This document shows positions 41,405 through 51,065 of a DNA stretch of 64,000 nt, piece after piece. The DNA lies in the NCBI RefSeq assembly GCF_018069895.1, contig NZ_JAGQDH010000002.1, positions 233,420-297,419 of the forward strand, given 5' to 3'. This DNA is from Roseovarius autotrophicus (lineage in GTDB: Bacteria > Pseudomonadota > Alphaproteobacteria > Rhodobacterales > Rhodobacteraceae). How positions within the stretch are numbered: position 1 is the stretch's first letter; the number at the start of each line of letters is the position of its first letter. The notes below the pieces were generated by a model, which saw only the letters and a program-made list of their open reading frames with translations, did not search any database and was not told where the DNA came from. A program made the translations under genes and the position numbers.

Positions 41405-43061
41405 GGGCGCGGGCCTCTTGGTCATAGAGCGCGGATTTGAAGGGGGCCATCCCGAGGCGGTTGTAGGTCTCAAGAAAGGTCTCTTCTGGCCCGTCGCGCA
41501 GGTCGAGATAGGCGAAGATCAGGCGCTCGATGGCGGGCACGATCTCGTCATAGGCAAAGCCCGGCCCGGTGCGGGTGCCGATGGTCGTGGTCTCGGACGG
41601 ATCGCCGCCGAGGGTGATCTGATAGTTTTCCACCCCGGCACGGTCGAGGCCAAGGATACCGATATGGCCGACATGGTGATGCCCGCAGGCATTGATGCAG
41701 CCCGAGATCTTGATCTGGAGATGGCCGACCTCATGCTCGATCTTGAGCGCGTCAAGCCGGGTGGCGATGCCTTGGGCCACGGGGATCGAGCGGGCGGTGG
41801 CCAGCGCGCAATAATCCATGCCGGGGCAGGCGATGATATCCGAGGCGAGGCCGATGTTGCCGGTGGCAAGGCCCATGGTTTTCAGCGCGGCATGGACGGC
41901 GGGAATGTCGGCCAGGGCCACATGCGGCAGCACGAGGTTCTGCGCGTGGCTGGCGCGGATGTCGTTGTGGCCATAGCGTTCGGCCAGATCGGCGACGAGG
42001 CGCATCTGATCCGCCGAGGCATCCCCGGGGGTTTCGCCATGCGCCTTGAGGCTGATGGTGACGATGCCGTGATCGGCGTGTTTGTGCGGCGTCACATTGG
42101 TATCGGCCCAGGCGCGGAACACCGGATCGGCATCGCGGGCGGTGTAATAGGGGGCGGCGTCACGCTCGGGCAGGGTGGGCGTGACAAAGGCCGCGTTGAT
42201 CCGCGCGAGCCAGTCCTGATCGACGCCGGTAAAGGCCGCGCGGCGGCGGGGAAATTCCTCTTCGACCAGAGCGCGGATTTCATCAAGGCCGTTCTCGAAC
42301 ACGGTGATCTTGATTCGCGCCTTGTATTTGTTGTCGCGCCGTCCGATGCGATTATAGGTCGCCAGCACGGATTCGAGATAGGGCAAAAGGTCTGCACGGG
42401 GCAGGAAATCGCGCAAGAGTTTGGCCACCATCGGCGTGCGGCCCATGCCGCCGCCAACCCAGACCTCGAAACCGCGCACCCCGTCACGCTCGATGATCTT
42501 GAGGCCGATGTCATGGATCTTCATCACGGCGCGGTCGCTGTCCGAGGCGATGACGGCGATCTTGAATTTACGCGGCAGGAACTGGAATTCCGGGTGGTCG
42601 GTGGACCATTGCCGCACCAGTTCGGCCACCGGGCGGGGGTCTTCGATCTCATCCGCAGCGGCACCGGCGAAATGATCCGAGGTCACGTTGCGGATGGTGT
42701 TGCCGGAGGTCTGGATGGCGTGCATCCCCACCTCGGCCAGCGCATCGAGCATGTCGGGCACATCGCGCAGTTGCGGCCAGTTATACTGAATATTGGTGCG
42801 GGTGGTGAAATGGCCATAACCCTTGTCCCACCGCTCGGCCAGATAGGCCAGTTGGCGCAGCTTGGCCGGGTCAAGCGAGCCATAGGGAATGGCGACACGC
42901 AGCATGTAGGCGTGCAGTTGCAGGTAAAGCCCGTTCATCAGACGCAGCGGGCGGAACTCATCCTCGGTGAGGCCCCCCGCCACGCGCCGCTCCACCTGTG
43001 CGCGGAACTGGCGGTTGCGCTCTGCGAGGAAGGCGCGGTCGAAGTCGTTGTAGGTATACAT
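41391..43061 (-). CDS. cysI: Sulfite reductase hemoprotein (CysI)
   Basis: Siroheme/[4Fe-4S] enzyme reducing sulfite to sulfide. 556 aa, with two ferredoxin-like and two NiR/SiR repeats. The cluster cysteines are in CPGMDYC and GCINACGHHH. The repeat FTTRTNIQYNWPQ is typical. AAAGGA is seven bases before ATG 43061. The upstream gene DUF2849 ends 31 bases away. Could also be described as nitrite/sulfite reductase, but operon context favours sulfite. Confidence 0.93.
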   Translation of the reverse strand: MYTYNDFDRAFLAERNRQFRAQVERRVAGGLTEDEFRPLRLMNGLYLQLHAYMLRVAIPYGSLDPAKLRQLAYLAERWDKGYGHFTTRTNIQYNWPQLRDVPDMLDALAEVGMHAIQTSGNTIRNVTSDHFAGAAADEIEDPRPVAELVRQWSTDHPEFQFLPRKFKIAVIASDSDRAVMKIHDIGLKIIERDGVRGFEVWVGGGMGRTPMVAKLLRDFLPRADLLPYLESVLATYNRIGRRDNKYKARIKITVFENGLDEIRALVEEEFPRRRAAFTGVDQDWLARINAAFVTPTLPERDAAPYYTARDADPVFRAWADTNVTPHKHADHGIVTISLKAHGETPGDASADQMRLVADLAERYGHNDIRASHAQNLVLPHVALADIPAVHAALKTMGLATGNIGLASDIIACPGMDYCALATARSIPVAQGIATRLDALKIEHEVGHLQIKISGCINACGHHHVGHIGILGLDRAGVENYQITLGGDPSETTTIGTRTGPGFAYDEIVPAIERLIFAYLDLRDGPEETFLETYNRLGMAPFKSALYDQEARAHAAE

Positions 43062-43092
43062 CTGGGTGTCCTTTCCGGGGGAAGGTCGCGGG

Positions 43093-43404
43093 TCAGGCGC
43101 GCGACTGTCCTTCGGATTGCTTGCCGTGAAAGAGGTTCGAGGGGCCCGTCCGGCGAAATTCCTCGCGGAAATGGGTGGGCTCGGGGCCGTTCGGGCCGCG
43201 GCGCATATCGGCGAGATAGGCGCCGACGATTTCGCCCGCGCGCGCCTGCGCCTGCAAAAGGCGATAATCGGCATCGGCCTCGTCGATCAGCACTTCGGCT
43301 TCTGACAGATGCCGGGTCCAGCGGTCATCGGCGGTGAGATAGACCACATCGCCCTCGATCAGGGCGTTGGCGGTCACGACCTTGGGGGTGAACTCTTTGG
43401 CCAT
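43093..43404 (-). CDS. DUF2849-family protein
   Basis: 103 aa. DUF2849 pattern KVVTANALIEGDVVYLTADDRWTRHLSEAEVL. It lies between cysG and cysI, as in other alphaproteobacteria, with a one-base gap from cysG. Role unknown, presumably in sulfite reduction. Confidence 0.85.
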   Translation of the reverse strand: MAKEFTPKVVTANALIEGDVVYLTADDRWTRHLSEAEVLIDEADADYRLLQAQARAGEIVGAYLADMRRGPNGPEPTHFREEFRRTGPSNLFHGKQSEGQSRA

Positions 43405-43405
43405 G

Positions 43406-44176
43406 TCAGGCAAACTCCTGTCGAGATTGTGAAATCCTGGCCTCTGCCGCACGGGGGGCGAGGCCGAGAAAGGTGAGCGCGGGGCCGCTGAGCGCGGCGG
43501 CGTCGAGATCGGCGGGCAGCCGGTCGAGTGTGGTGGCAATCACACGCTGGTTGGGGCGGGCGGCGTTTTCCACGACGGTCACGGACGTGGCGCGGTCCGC
43601 GCCGTGCATCAGCAGCCGCCCCTGCACGAAGCGCGCGGCGCGCTTGCCCATGTAGATCGCGGCCACCTCGCCGGGGCGCGCCAGCATGCGCCAATCGTGA
43701 TCGGCAAAACCGGCCATGTCATGCCCGGTCAGAAAGCGCACAGCGGCGTTGCGCCCGCGTTTCGTCAGGCTCTGGCCGATGGCGGCGGCGGCGGCGGAGG
43801 CGGCGGTGATGCCGGGCACGATCTCGAAGGTGAGGCCAGCAGCCTCTATCGCCTCGATTTCCTCGTCGAGCCGCCCGAACACGACCGGATCGCCGCCCTT
43901 GAGGCGCACGACACGCGCACCGGCGAGCGCGTGGCCGGTGATGAGCGAATTGATCACCGCTTGCGGGGTGGACGGGCCGAACCCCTCCTTGCCGGCGGCC
44001 ACAAGTTGCGCGCCCGGCCGGGCGAGTGCGAGGATATCCGCGCTGACCAGTCGGTCATGGATCACCACATCGGCCGCCGCGATGAGGCGCAGTGCCTTCA
44101 AGGTCAGCAGATCGGCGTCTCCGGGGCCCGCGCCGACAAAGGCGACTGGCGTGAACAGGGGCGTTCTGGCGGGCAT
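43406..44176 (-). CDS. cobA: Uroporphyrinogen-III C-methyltransferase (SUMT domain only)
   Basis: Makes precorrin-2 for siroheme (needed by CysI) and cobalamin. SAM motifs VAFVGAGPGDADLLTLKA, VVRLKGGDPVVFGR and VVENAARPNQR. 256 aa: only the methyltransferase domain of CysG; the dehydrogenase/ferrochelatase half is absent here. First gene of the cys operon; divergent from the Lrp-type gene. Confidence 0.93.
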   Translation of the reverse strand: MPARTPLFTPVAFVGAGPGDADLLTLKALRLIAAADVVIHDRLVSADILALARPGAQLVAAGKEGFGPSTPQAVINSLITGHALAGARVVRLKGGDPVVFGRLDEEIEAIEAAGLTFEIVPGITAASAAAAAIGQSLTKRGRNAAVRFLTGHDMAGFADHDWRMLARPGEVAAIYMGKRAARFVQGRLLMHGADRATSVTVVENAARPNQRVIATTLDRLPADLDAAALSGPALTFLGLAPRAAEARISQSRQEFA

Positions 44177-44213
44177 GGCGGCAGCGATTCCGAGCTGTTT
44201 GACTTCCCTGTTA

Positions 44214-44272
44214 ATATAGGAAATATTCCCATATAAAGGCTATATAGCACGCAGAATAAGAACATTTGTTCT
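44214..44272. promoter_or_regulatory. Two palindromes in the cys/Lrp divergent region
   Basis: ATAT-A-GGAA-ATA-TTCC-C-ATAT (44214-44234) and AGAAC-ATTT-GTTCT (44259-44272) lie in the AT-rich gap between cysG (start 44176) and the Lrp/AsnC gene (start 44323). They are good candidates for the binding site of that regulator and probably overlap the two promoters. Confidence 0.5.
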
Positions 44273-44322
44273 GTACGTGTCAGAATGAGGGCCGCGCGTT
44301 CCTCAATCGGAGTAATGTTGGA

Positions 44323-44784
44323 ATGACCGTCCGCATAGACGATCTCGATCGGAAAATTCTTGTGCAGCTCCAGCAGGATGCAGGGCAATCGCTCGACGAT
44401 ATTGCGCGCAATGTGGGGTCAAGCAAGACGCCCGTGTGGAACCGGATCCGCAAGATGCGCGAGGCCGGTGTGATCCGGCAACAGACCTGTCTGCTCGACC
44501 CGGAGGCGCTCGGGTTCGAGGCGTGTTTCTTCGTGTTGATCCGCACGTCGGAACATGATGCCGACTGGCAGGCCCGGTTTCTGGAATCGCTGAAGAAGCG
44601 CCCCGAAGTGCAGGAGGCGCATCGGCTGGCAGGCGATATCGACTATATTCTCAAGGTGCGTGTCGCTAATGCGCGGGCCTATGACGTGTTCTATCAGGCG
44701 CTGATTTCGGAAGTGAAGATTCACAACGTCACCGCGCTCTTGTCGATGGAAGAGATCAAATCGACGGTGATGCTACCGTTGTGA
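44323..44784 (+). CDS. Lrp/AsnC-family transcriptional regulator
   Basis: 153 aa. N-terminal HTH IDDLDRKILVQLQQDAGQSLDDIARNVGSSKTPVWNRIRKM, C-terminal RAM ligand domain with QEAHRLAGDIDYILKVRV. ATG 44323 has GGAG ten bases upstream. Divergent from cysG, so the probable target is the cys operon (inference). Ligand unknown. Confidence 0.9.
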   Translation: MTVRIDDLDRKILVQLQQDAGQSLDDIARNVGSSKTPVWNRIRKMREAGVIRQQTCLLDPEALGFEACFFVLIRTSEHDADWQARFLESLKKRPEVQEAHRLAGDIDYILKVRVANARAYDVFYQALISEVKIHNVTALLSMEEIKSTVMLPL

Positions 44785-44790
44785 GGGGAA

Positions 44791-44853
44791 AGGGGGCGCT
44801 GCCCCCGTCGCGCATCCGCGCGACTCCCCCGGAGTATTTTTTGAACAGTGAAG
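44791..44853. repeat. Dispersed intergenic hairpin repeat, type B, between convergent genes
   Basis: GGGGGC-GCT-GCCCCC (44792-44806), then GTCGCG-CATCCG-CGCGAC (44807-44824), then CCCCCGGAGTATTTTTTGAACAGTGAAG. It lies between the Lrp-type gene and tpiA stops; with its T run it probably terminates the Lrp transcript. Confidence 0.75.
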
Positions 44854-44855
44854 GG

Positions 44856-45605
44856 TCAGGCATCTTCGAGCGCGGTTATGATCGGGGAAAAATCCTGTGA
44901 CCTGAGGCTCGCGCCGCCGACGAGCGCGCCGTCCACGTTGGGAATCGCGAAGATCTCGGCGGCGTTTGCGGGCTTGACCGATCCACCGTAGAGAAGGCGC
45001 AGGCCGTCGGCCTCTGTCTTGCCCAGGCGGTCGGTGAGAAGCGCGCGGAGCACGTCATGCACCTCGGCAATCTGCGCCGTGCTGGGCGTGAGGCCGGTGC
45101 CTATGGCCCAGACCGGCTCGTAGGCGATGACGGTATTGGCAGCGGTGGCGGTGTCGGGAAGCGAGGCGTGGAACTGATCGGCGATGATGGCGAGGGTTTG
45201 CGCGCCTTCGCGCTCGGCCAGTGTCTCGCCGAGGCAGATGACCGCGATGAGATTTACGGCGTGGGCGGCGCGGGCCTTGTCCGCGATCAGGGCGCTGGTT
45301 TCCTTGTGATCCTCGCGCCGCTCCGAATGGCCGACAATGATCGCCTGCGCCCCCGCATCGGCCAGCATCGGGGCGGAAATGTCGCCCGTATGGGCGCCCG
45401 AAGCGGCGGTGTGGCAATCCTGCGCGCCGATCATCAGAGGGGTGTCGGCGGCGAGCGAGGCTGCCCGCGCCAGTAGCGTGGCGGGGGGACAGATCAGAAT
45501 GTCGACGGTCGGCGCGGTATGGGCGACAGCGAGCGCTGCGATCTCGCTCAGGCTTGCCATGGTGCCGTTCATCTTCCAATTTCCGGCGGCCAGCCTGCGT
45601 TTCAT
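44856..45605 (-). CDS. tpiA: Triose-phosphate isomerase
   Basis: Interconverts DHAP and glyceraldehyde-3-phosphate. Catalytic Lys in GNWKMNG, His in VGHSERR, Glu in [11 protein letters not shown], phosphate loop YGGSVKP. 249 aa, typical. AAAGGA lies about eight bases before ATG. Confidence 0.97.
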   Translation of the reverse strand: MKRRLAAGNWKMNGTMASLSEIAALAVAHTAPTVDILICPPATLLARAASLAADTPLMIGAQDCHTAASGAHTGDISAPMLADAGAQAIIVGHSERREDHKETSALIADKARAAHAVNLIAVICLGETLAEREGAQTLAIIADQFHASLPDTATAANTVIAYEPVWAIGTGLTPSTAQIAEVHDVLRALLTDRLGKTEADGLRLLYGGSVKPANAAEIFAIPNVDGALVGGASLRSQDFSPIITALEDA

Positions 45606-45639
45606 TCCTTTTTCCTTTCAATGCCTTGCCAGACGGTTT

Positions 45640-45990
45640 TCACATGTCTGCGAATTTGATCGATTCGCCGCAGCCGCAGGCTTCGGTTACGTTCGGATTG
45701 TTGAAGACAAAGCCGGATTCGAGCAGGGAGGTCCGGTAATCGATCTCTGTGCCGAACAGGAACATCTGCGCCATGGGCGCTATCAGCACGCGCGCGCCAT
45801 CCTGTTCGACCACCTCATCGTGGGGATCGACCTCGGAGACATACTCCATCGTGTATTCCATGCCCGCGCAGCCCCCCTTCTTGATGCCAAGTCGCAGCCC
45901 TTTGGCCCCGTCTCGGTCCATAAGGCGCGAGATCTGCGCGACCGCTGCCGGGGTCAGGGTGACGGCTTGTCTTCCGGGAATTCCGAACAT
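45640..45990 (-). CDS. A-type iron-sulfur carrier (HesB/IscA/SufA family)
   Basis: 116 aa Fe-S scaffold/carrier. Conserved cysteines: KKGGCAGM and the C-terminal ACGCGES. Upstream gene is SufT-like with a 27-base gap; both are usually the last genes of suf operons, here without sufBCDS. Confidence 0.9.
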   Translation of the reverse strand: MFGIPGRQAVTLTPAAVAQISRLMDRDGAKGLRLGIKKGGCAGMEYTMEYVSEVDPHDEVVEQDGARVLIAPMAQMFLFGTEIDYRTSLLESGFVFNNPNVTEACGCGESIKFADM

Positions 45991-46017
45991 GAGCTTTGCC
46001 CTTCAGTCCTTTGATTT

Positions 46018-46377
46018 CTACATGAAACCCAGCTCAAGCCGGGCCTCGTCGCTCATCATGTCCATGCCCCATTGCGGCTCCCATGTCAGGTGCACATCGA
46101 CCTGCTTGACGCCTGCAAGCGGCTCGACGGCATCGGCGACCCAACCGGGCATGTCGCCAGCCACGGGACATCCCGGCGCGGTGAGCGTCATGGTGATGTT
46201 GACCGCGTTCTCGGGGCTGATGTCGATCGTGTAGATCAGCCCGAGATCGTAGATATTCACCGGGATTTCAGGGTCATAGACGGTGCGGCACGCCTCGACG
46301 ACCTGCTCGTAGAGCGGGTGATCGGTGGTGGAGGGGGCGATGAGCGGTGTCCCCTGAAGCGGTTCGGCTGCGGTCAT
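46018..46377 (-). CDS. SufT-like MIP18/DUF59 protein
   Basis: 119 aa. The family motif VYDPEIPVNIYDLGLIYTIDI and TAPGCPVAGDMP are intact, including the conserved Cys. Role in Fe-S cluster maturation/delivery. ATG 46377 preceded by AGGACAG. Possibly co-transcribed with the A-type carrier downstream. Confidence 0.88.
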   Translation of the reverse strand: MTAAEPLQGTPLIAPSTTDHPLYEQVVEACRTVYDPEIPVNIYDLGLIYTIDISPENAVNITMTLTAPGCPVAGDMPGWVADAVEPLAGVKQVDVHLTWEPQWGMDMMSDEARLELGFM

Positions 46378-46476
46378 TCTGTCTGTCCTGCGCTTATTCC
46401 GACCAAAGATATAAGATTTATACGGCCCCGCGTCCAGAGGCACGCGGTTTACGGGGTTGTGCGCGACGTGAAAGGC

Positions 46477-47880
46477 TCAGCCGGGGGTCTTGCGCCGCCG
46501 CACCGGGGCGGGGCGGGCCTGTGCCTCGATCATCTCGTAAAGGGCGCCTGCGATGTTCTTGGCGGTCGCACCCTCGATCCCCTCGAAGCCGGGAGAGGAG
46601 TTCACCTCGAGCACCTTCGGCCCCGTATCGGCGCGCAAAAGATCGACCCCGGCGAGGTTGAGATCGAACACGCGCGCCGCGCGGATGGCCGTCTCGCGCT
46701 CGGCCTTGGTGATGCGCACGGATTTGGCAGAGCCGCCGCGATGCAGATTGGAGCGGAAATCGCCCTCGGCGCCGGTGCGCTTCATCGAGGCCACCACGCG
46801 CCCGCCGATGACAAGGCAGCGGATATCCTCGCCCGCTGCCTCCTTCACGAAGTCCTGAACGAGGAAATTCGCCTTGAGCCCGCGAAAGGCGTCGATCACC
46901 GATTCGGCCGCCTTGCGCGTTTCGGCGAGCACCACGCCCTTGCCCTGCGTCGATTCGAGGAGCTTGACGATGAGCGGTGCGGTGCCCACGAGACCGATGA
47001 GGTTGCCGGTATCCTTGGGTGAGGCGGCGAAAGCGGTGTTGGGCATCCCCACCCGCGCGCGCGCCATCAGCTGATGGGCATAAAGCTTGTCGCGGCTGGC
47101 GGTGATGCCTGCCGAGGGGTTCACGCAGAAGGTGCCGATGGTCTCGAACTGGCGGATCACGGCGGCGCCATAGGCGGTGACAGAGGCCCCGATGCGCGGG
47201 ATCACGGCGTCATAGCGCGGCAGGCGCTTGCCGTCGTAATGCACCTCCGGCGCCAGGGCGTTGATCGCCATGTAGCAGCGCGTGGTGTCGATCACCTCGA
47301 CCGAATGGCCGCGCGTCTCGCCTTCTTCCACAAGGCGGCGGGTGGAATAATTGTCTTCACGCGAGAGCACGGCGATGCGCAGCGCACGCTTGGGTTGGGC
47401 GGCGCGCATCCGCGAAGTGTGATAGACGTCATAGCTGAGTTCGGGTTGCAGGAAACGGTCGGTGGCGACGATCGAGATATGGTCCTTGAGCGCCTGCCGC
47501 CCGAGCAACATGCGGCTTGTCATGGAGGATCGGTTGGTCAGCGTGATCTCGATGGGCCATTGATTGCCGCTGACCGAGAGCGTGCTTTGGATCACATAGC
47601 GCAATTCGCGCTCGCCATTGGAGGACGCCACTTCTCGGCGGTCGATGATCGGGGCCGAACAGGGGATCACCAGATCGTCGCGGCCCGGAATCGGGTGGAC
47701 GGTAAAGCGCACCTTGGGGCGGGTGGACGGCCCGAAGGTCTCGATGTCGAAGGCATGGAGCGCGGAGGTGCGCGCGCCGGTATCGACCTTGGCCTTGATC
47801 GCAGGCACGCCCAGATCGGGCAGCGAAATCCATTCCTCCCAGCCGAATTGCAGGGGCTGGGGTGCGGTGTCGTCGGTCAT
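46477..47880 (-). CDS. rimK: RimB-RimK fusion (retropepsin-like domain plus ATP-grasp ligase)
   Basis: 467 aa. Residues 1-145: a RimB-type retropepsin-like domain with [13 protein letters not shown], the DTGA catalytic Asp, and MLLGRQAL. Residues 165-450: RimK ATP-grasp glutamate ligase with [38 protein letters not shown] and [15 protein letters not shown]. RimK adds glutamates to ribosomal protein S6; RimB trims them in systems where it is known. Fused in one chain here. Relatives that modify other targets exist. Confidence 0.88.
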   Translation of the reverse strand: MTDDTAPQPLQFGWEEWISLPDLGVPAIKAKVDTGARTSALHAFDIETFGPSTRPKVRFTVHPIPGRDDLVIPCSAPIIDRREVASSNGERELRYVIQSTLSVSGNQWPIEITLTNRSSMTSRMLLGRQALKDHISIVATDRFLQPELSYDVYHTSRMRAAQPKRALRIAVLSREDNYSTRRLVEEGETRGHSVEVIDTTRCYMAINALAPEVHYDGKRLPRYDAVIPRIGASVTAYGAAVIRQFETIGTFCVNPSAGITASRDKLYAHQLMARARVGMPNTAFAASPKDTGNLIGLVGTAPLIVKLLESTQGKGVVLAETRKAAESVIDAFRGLKANFLVQDFVKEAAGEDIRCLVIGGRVVASMKRTGAEGDFRSNLHRGGSAKSVRITKAERETAIRAARVFDLNLAGVDLLRADTGPKVLEVNSSPGFEGIEGATAKNIAGALYEMIEAQARPAPVRRRKTPG

Positions 47881-47948
47881 GGCCTTGGTCCTTTCCGGGG
47901 GCGCGCGCGGCTCATAGCCGCGATGCGGTCAGGGCTGCAAGGGCTGTC

Positions 47949-48221
47949 CTATTTGTTGATGTCCTCGCGGATCACGCGGGTCTGGTCGTCAGGGCGGCGC
48001 AGCGCACGGCGCAGCACGATCCACGACAGGAGCGAGAAGAGCACGAAAATCGCCAGAAGCGCCGAGAGGCCGAGATCGAGCGGCAGCAGCACCAAGAGCG
48101 CCACCAGCGCCGCGCCAGCGGCAAAGCCCAGAAGCACGAAACCCGGCAGCACGGTTTCGAGAATGGCAAAGACCAGCGCCGCCGCCGCCCAGACCCACCA
48201 GAGCTGCCAGAGCGCGGACAT
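47949..48221 (-). CDS. NfeD-like short membrane protein
   Basis: 90 aa with two to three membrane helices (LWWVWAAAALVFAILETVLPGFVLLGFAAGA..), and a short basic tail. It is the membrane part of NfeD without a clear OB domain. Its ATG overlaps the SPFH gene stop by one base, the usual NfeD-SPFH pairing. Confidence 0.8.
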   Translation of the reverse strand: MSALWQLWWVWAAAALVFAILETVLPGFVLLGFAAGAALVALLVLLPLDLGLSALLAIFVLFSLLSWIVLRRALRRPDDQTRVIREDINK

Positions 48222-49111
48222 CAGCCGCGCCCTTTCAGCATCTGGAAGGCGTTGCCGAACGCTTCGACCGCGTTGGCGGGCAGCACGATGGTCTGGTTGC
48301 CCGAGCCCCTGGCCATGGCGTCAAGCGCCTCGACCTGCTTCAAGGCCACCTGGTATTGCGCCGCCTCAAGCCCGTTTTCGGCGATGGCGCGGGCCACGAC
48401 CGAGGTGGCATAGGCCTCTGCGTCGGCTTGGATGCGGCGAGCCTTGGCCTGTTGCTCGGCGGCGTAAAGCTCGGCATCGGCGGTCAGCTCTACGGCGCGT
48501 TTCTGGCCCTCGGCCTCGGTCACATGGGCACGGCGGGCGCGTTCGGCGTTGAGTTGCTGAAGCATGGCCGACCGGGTGGCCTCATCGAGATTGACGTCGA
48601 GGATCTCGGCGCGCGTCACCTCGATCCCCCAGTCATCGACCGCGTCCTCCACCAGCGCCTTGATCGTCGAGATGAGTTGCGAACGGTGCGATTGCACGTC
48701 GTCGAGATCGAGCTTGCCGATCTCGGCGCGCACGATGCCCGCCACGGTGGTGGCAATCGCCCCGTCCACGTCGCGGATGCGATAGACGGTCTTTTCCGGT
48801 TGCAGGATGCGATAGAACACGGAAGTTTCCACCTCCAGCAGCACGTTGTCGCGGGTGATCGCGTCCTGGCTGGCGTTGGGCAACTGGCGTTCGAGGATCG
48901 AGATGCGATGCGCCACCTTGTCGAGGAACGGCACGATCAGGTTGATGCCGGGGCCAAGCACCTTGTGCAGCTTGCCGAAGCGTTCGACCACGTATTGCTC
49001 GGATTGCGGCACGATCTGGAGGCCGCGCGTGATGATCAGCAGCCCGAAGATCGCAATGAGGATCCACAGGATATTGGCGGAGATCAGCTCGAAAATCAGG
49101 TCTTCGGTCAT
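48221..49111 (-). CDS. SPFH/Band 7 membrane protein (QmcA-like)
   Basis: 296 aa. One N-terminal membrane helix (ANILWILIAIFGLLIITRG), then the SPFH domain (VPQSEQYVVERFGKLHKVLGPGINLIVPFLDKV) and a coiled-coil of A/E/R-rich repeats (ERARRAHVTEAEGQKRAVEL). Forms scaffold assemblies at the membrane. ATG 49111 has AAGGG seven bases upstream. Paired with NfeD. Confidence 0.9.
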   Translation of the reverse strand: MTEDLIFELISANILWILIAIFGLLIITRGLQIVPQSEQYVVERFGKLHKVLGPGINLIVPFLDKVAHRISILERQLPNASQDAITRDNVLLEVETSVFYRILQPEKTVYRIRDVDGAIATTVAGIVRAEIGKLDLDDVQSHRSQLISTIKALVEDAVDDWGIEVTRAEILDVNLDEATRSAMLQQLNAERARRAHVTEAEGQKRAVELTADAELYAAEQQAKARRIQADAEAYATSVVARAIAENGLEAAQYQVALKQVEALDAMARGSGNQTIVLPANAVEAFGNAFQMLKGRG

Positions 49112-49202
49112 GGTCTGGCCCTTGAGCGGCATGGGAAAGGGGTATTTCGCGTTAGGGTAAACCGCTTTATGGGGGGGCAAAAGCCGAAAAGAGGGTCGGG
49201 CG

Positions 49203-50327
49203 ATGGGATTTGGATTTCAGGTGGCGGCGCGCGACGGGGCTGCACGGACGGGGGCGATCAGCACGCCGCGAGGGCAGATCCGAACGCCCGCCTTCATGCC
49301 CGTGGGCACGGCGGCGACCGTCAAGGGGATGCTGCCCGAGAGCGTGGCGGCCACGGGGGCGGATATCCTTCTGGGCAATACCTATCATCTGATGCTGCGA
49401 CCGGGGGCGGAGCGGGTGGCGCGGCTTGGGGGCCTGCACCGCTTTATGAACTGGGCGCGGCCGATCCTGACGGATTCGGGCGGTTTTCAGGTGATGAGCC
49501 TTGCCGGGCTGCGCAAGCTGAGCGAGGACGGCGTGCGGTTCCAGAGCCATGTGGACGGCTCGCGCCACATGCTCAGCCCCGAACGCTCGATGGAGATCCA
49601 GCGGCTGCTTGGGTCGGATATCGTGATGTGTTTCGACGAGTGCCCGGCGCTGCCCGCCTCGGATGCGGAGGTGGCGCGCGCGATGCGGCTTTCGATGCGC
49701 TGGGCGGAACGCTCGAAGGCGGCGTTCGGCGACCGGCCCGACCATGCGCTGTTCGGCATCATGCAGGGCGGCGTCACGCGCGAGTTGCGCGAGGAGAGCG
49801 CGGCGGCGCTGCGCGCCATCGGCTTTGACGGCTATGCCATCGGCGGGCTGGCAGTGGGCGAGGGGCAAGAGGCGATGTTCGGCGTGCTCGATTATGCCTG
49901 CGATCTCTTGCCCGAGGAGCGCCCGCGTTATCTCATGGGGGTGGGCAAGCCCGACGATATCGTGGGCGCGGTCAAGCGTGGGGTGGACATGATGGATTGC
50001 GTGCTGCCCTCGCGCTCGGGGCGGACGGGGCAGGCATGGACGCGGCGCGGGCCGATCAGCATAAAGAACGCGCGCCATGCCGAAGACCCGCGCCCGCTTG
50101 ATGAGGATTGCACCTGTCCGGCCTGTCGCGGGTATTCCCGCGCCTATCTCCACCATGTCTATCGCGCCGGCGAGATGATCGCTGGAATGCTGCTGACTTG
50201 GCATAACCTTCATTATTATCAAGAGCTTATGTCGGGTATGCGCGCGGCCATCGCCGAGGGGCGGTTTGCCAAGTGGGAGGCAGATTTCCATGCCGCCCGC
50301 GCCGAGGGCGATATCGCGCCGCTCTGA
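49203..50327 (+). CDS. tgt: tRNA-guanine transglycosylase
   Basis: Exchanges G34 for preQ1 in queuosine tRNAs. 374 aa. Catalytic Asp in [11 protein letters not shown] and [19 protein letters not shown]; zinc ligands [16 protein letters not shown]. Divergent from the SPFH gene. GAGGG lies upstream. Confidence 0.96.
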   Translation: MGFGFQVAARDGAARTGAISTPRGQIRTPAFMPVGTAATVKGMLPESVAATGADILLGNTYHLMLRPGAERVARLGGLHRFMNWARPILTDSGGFQVMSLAGLRKLSEDGVRFQSHVDGSRHMLSPERSMEIQRLLGSDIVMCFDECPALPASDAEVARAMRLSMRWAERSKAAFGDRPDHALFGIMQGGVTRELREESAAALRAIGFDGYAIGGLAVGEGQEAMFGVLDYACDLLPEERPRYLMGVGKPDDIVGAVKRGVDMMDCVLPSRSGRTGQAWTRRGPISIKNARHAEDPRPLDEDCTCPACRGYSRAYLHHVYRAGEMIAGMLLTWHNLHYYQELMSGMRAAIAEGRFAKWEADFHAARAEGDIAPL

Positions 50328-50435
50328 GCCGGGGTTTCGCGCCGGAACGGGCGGGGGCGCGCGTATTACCTTGCAGACGGGGCCAGAGAGCCGCGTCGCC
50401 AGAGGATCAAAGCGGACCCCGAAGGAGGGATCACC

Positions 50436-51050
50436 ATGAAAAAGATCGTTCTCATGACAGGACTTGCGCTGGCCATCGGCCTTGGCGCGCCGAGCGAAGC
50501 GCGCGCGCAGGGTATGGGCCAAGGGATGACGGGCCAAGGGATGACGGGCCAGGGCATGATGGGCCAGGGTATGACGGGCCAGGGTATGACGGGCCAGGGT
50601 ATGATGGGCCAAGGTATGATGGGCCAGGGGATGATGGGCCAGGGCATGGAGGACATGGCCACGCGCTTCGAAGGGGCCGATACCGATGGCGACGGGCTGC
50701 TCAGCCGCGACGAGATCGTGGCGCGCCTGACCGATCGCGCCGCCGAGCGCATTGCCGCCCAAGCCGATCGCATGATTGCGCGCCACGACGCCGACGGCGA
50801 CGGTATGGTGAGCCTCGATGAGATGCAGACCGCGCAGGGCGGGCGCATGTTCGACCGCCTCGACGCCGACGGCGACGGCATGATCTCGCCTGAGGAATTC
50901 GCGAAGATGCGCGAGATGCGGATGGGCGGCAAGGGCCGTCACGGCGCGGGGATGAGCGGTTATTACGAAGGGTATCAGGGTCATCATGGCCAGCACGGGA
51001 TGGGCCATTATGGCCAGCCCGGTGCGGTGGTCCACCATTACTACTATTAA
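50436..51050 (+). CDS. Secreted EF-hand protein with Met-Gly-Gln repeats
   Basis: 204 aa. Signal peptide (MKKIVLMTGLALAIGLGA..ARA), then nine MxGQG-type repeats (residues 27-70), then three EF-hand loops DTDGDGLLSRDE, DADGDGMVSLDE and DADGDGMISPEE, then a His/Gly/Tyr-rich tail ending HHYYY. Probably binds calcium and perhaps soft or transition metals through the Met and His runs (inference). GAAGGAGGG precedes ATG. Head of a cluster with an ECF sigma factor and a metal-sensor-like protein. Confidence 0.82.
   Translation: MKKIVLMTGLALAIGLGAPSEARAQGMGQGMTGQGMTGQGMMGQGMTGQGMTGQGMMGQGMMGQGMMGQGMEDMATRFEGADTDGDGLLSRDEIVARLTDRAAERIAAQADRMIARHDADGDGMVSLDEMQTAQGGRMFDRLDADGDGMISPEEFAKMREMRMGGKGRHGAGMSGYYEGYQGHHGQHGMGHYGQPGAVVHHYYY
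50526..50645. repeat. Eight 15-bp tandem repeats
   Basis: Eight perfect-length units of ATGA[C/T]GGGCCA[A/G]GGN code M[T/M]GQG. A shorter unit (50514-50525) precedes them. Copy number may vary between strains. Confidence 0.9.
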
Positions 51051-51065
51051 ACCGCTGATGCGCTC

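Noticed and set aside
50343..50368. ECF promoter (GGAAC..CGTATT) before the EF-hand gene
   Set aside because: Spacing between the two elements is about 13 bases, shorter than the usual 16-17, so the match is probably chance.
50514..50645. CRISPR-like repeat array
   Set aside because: Units are directly adjacent 15-mers without spacers and are in frame with a secreted protein.
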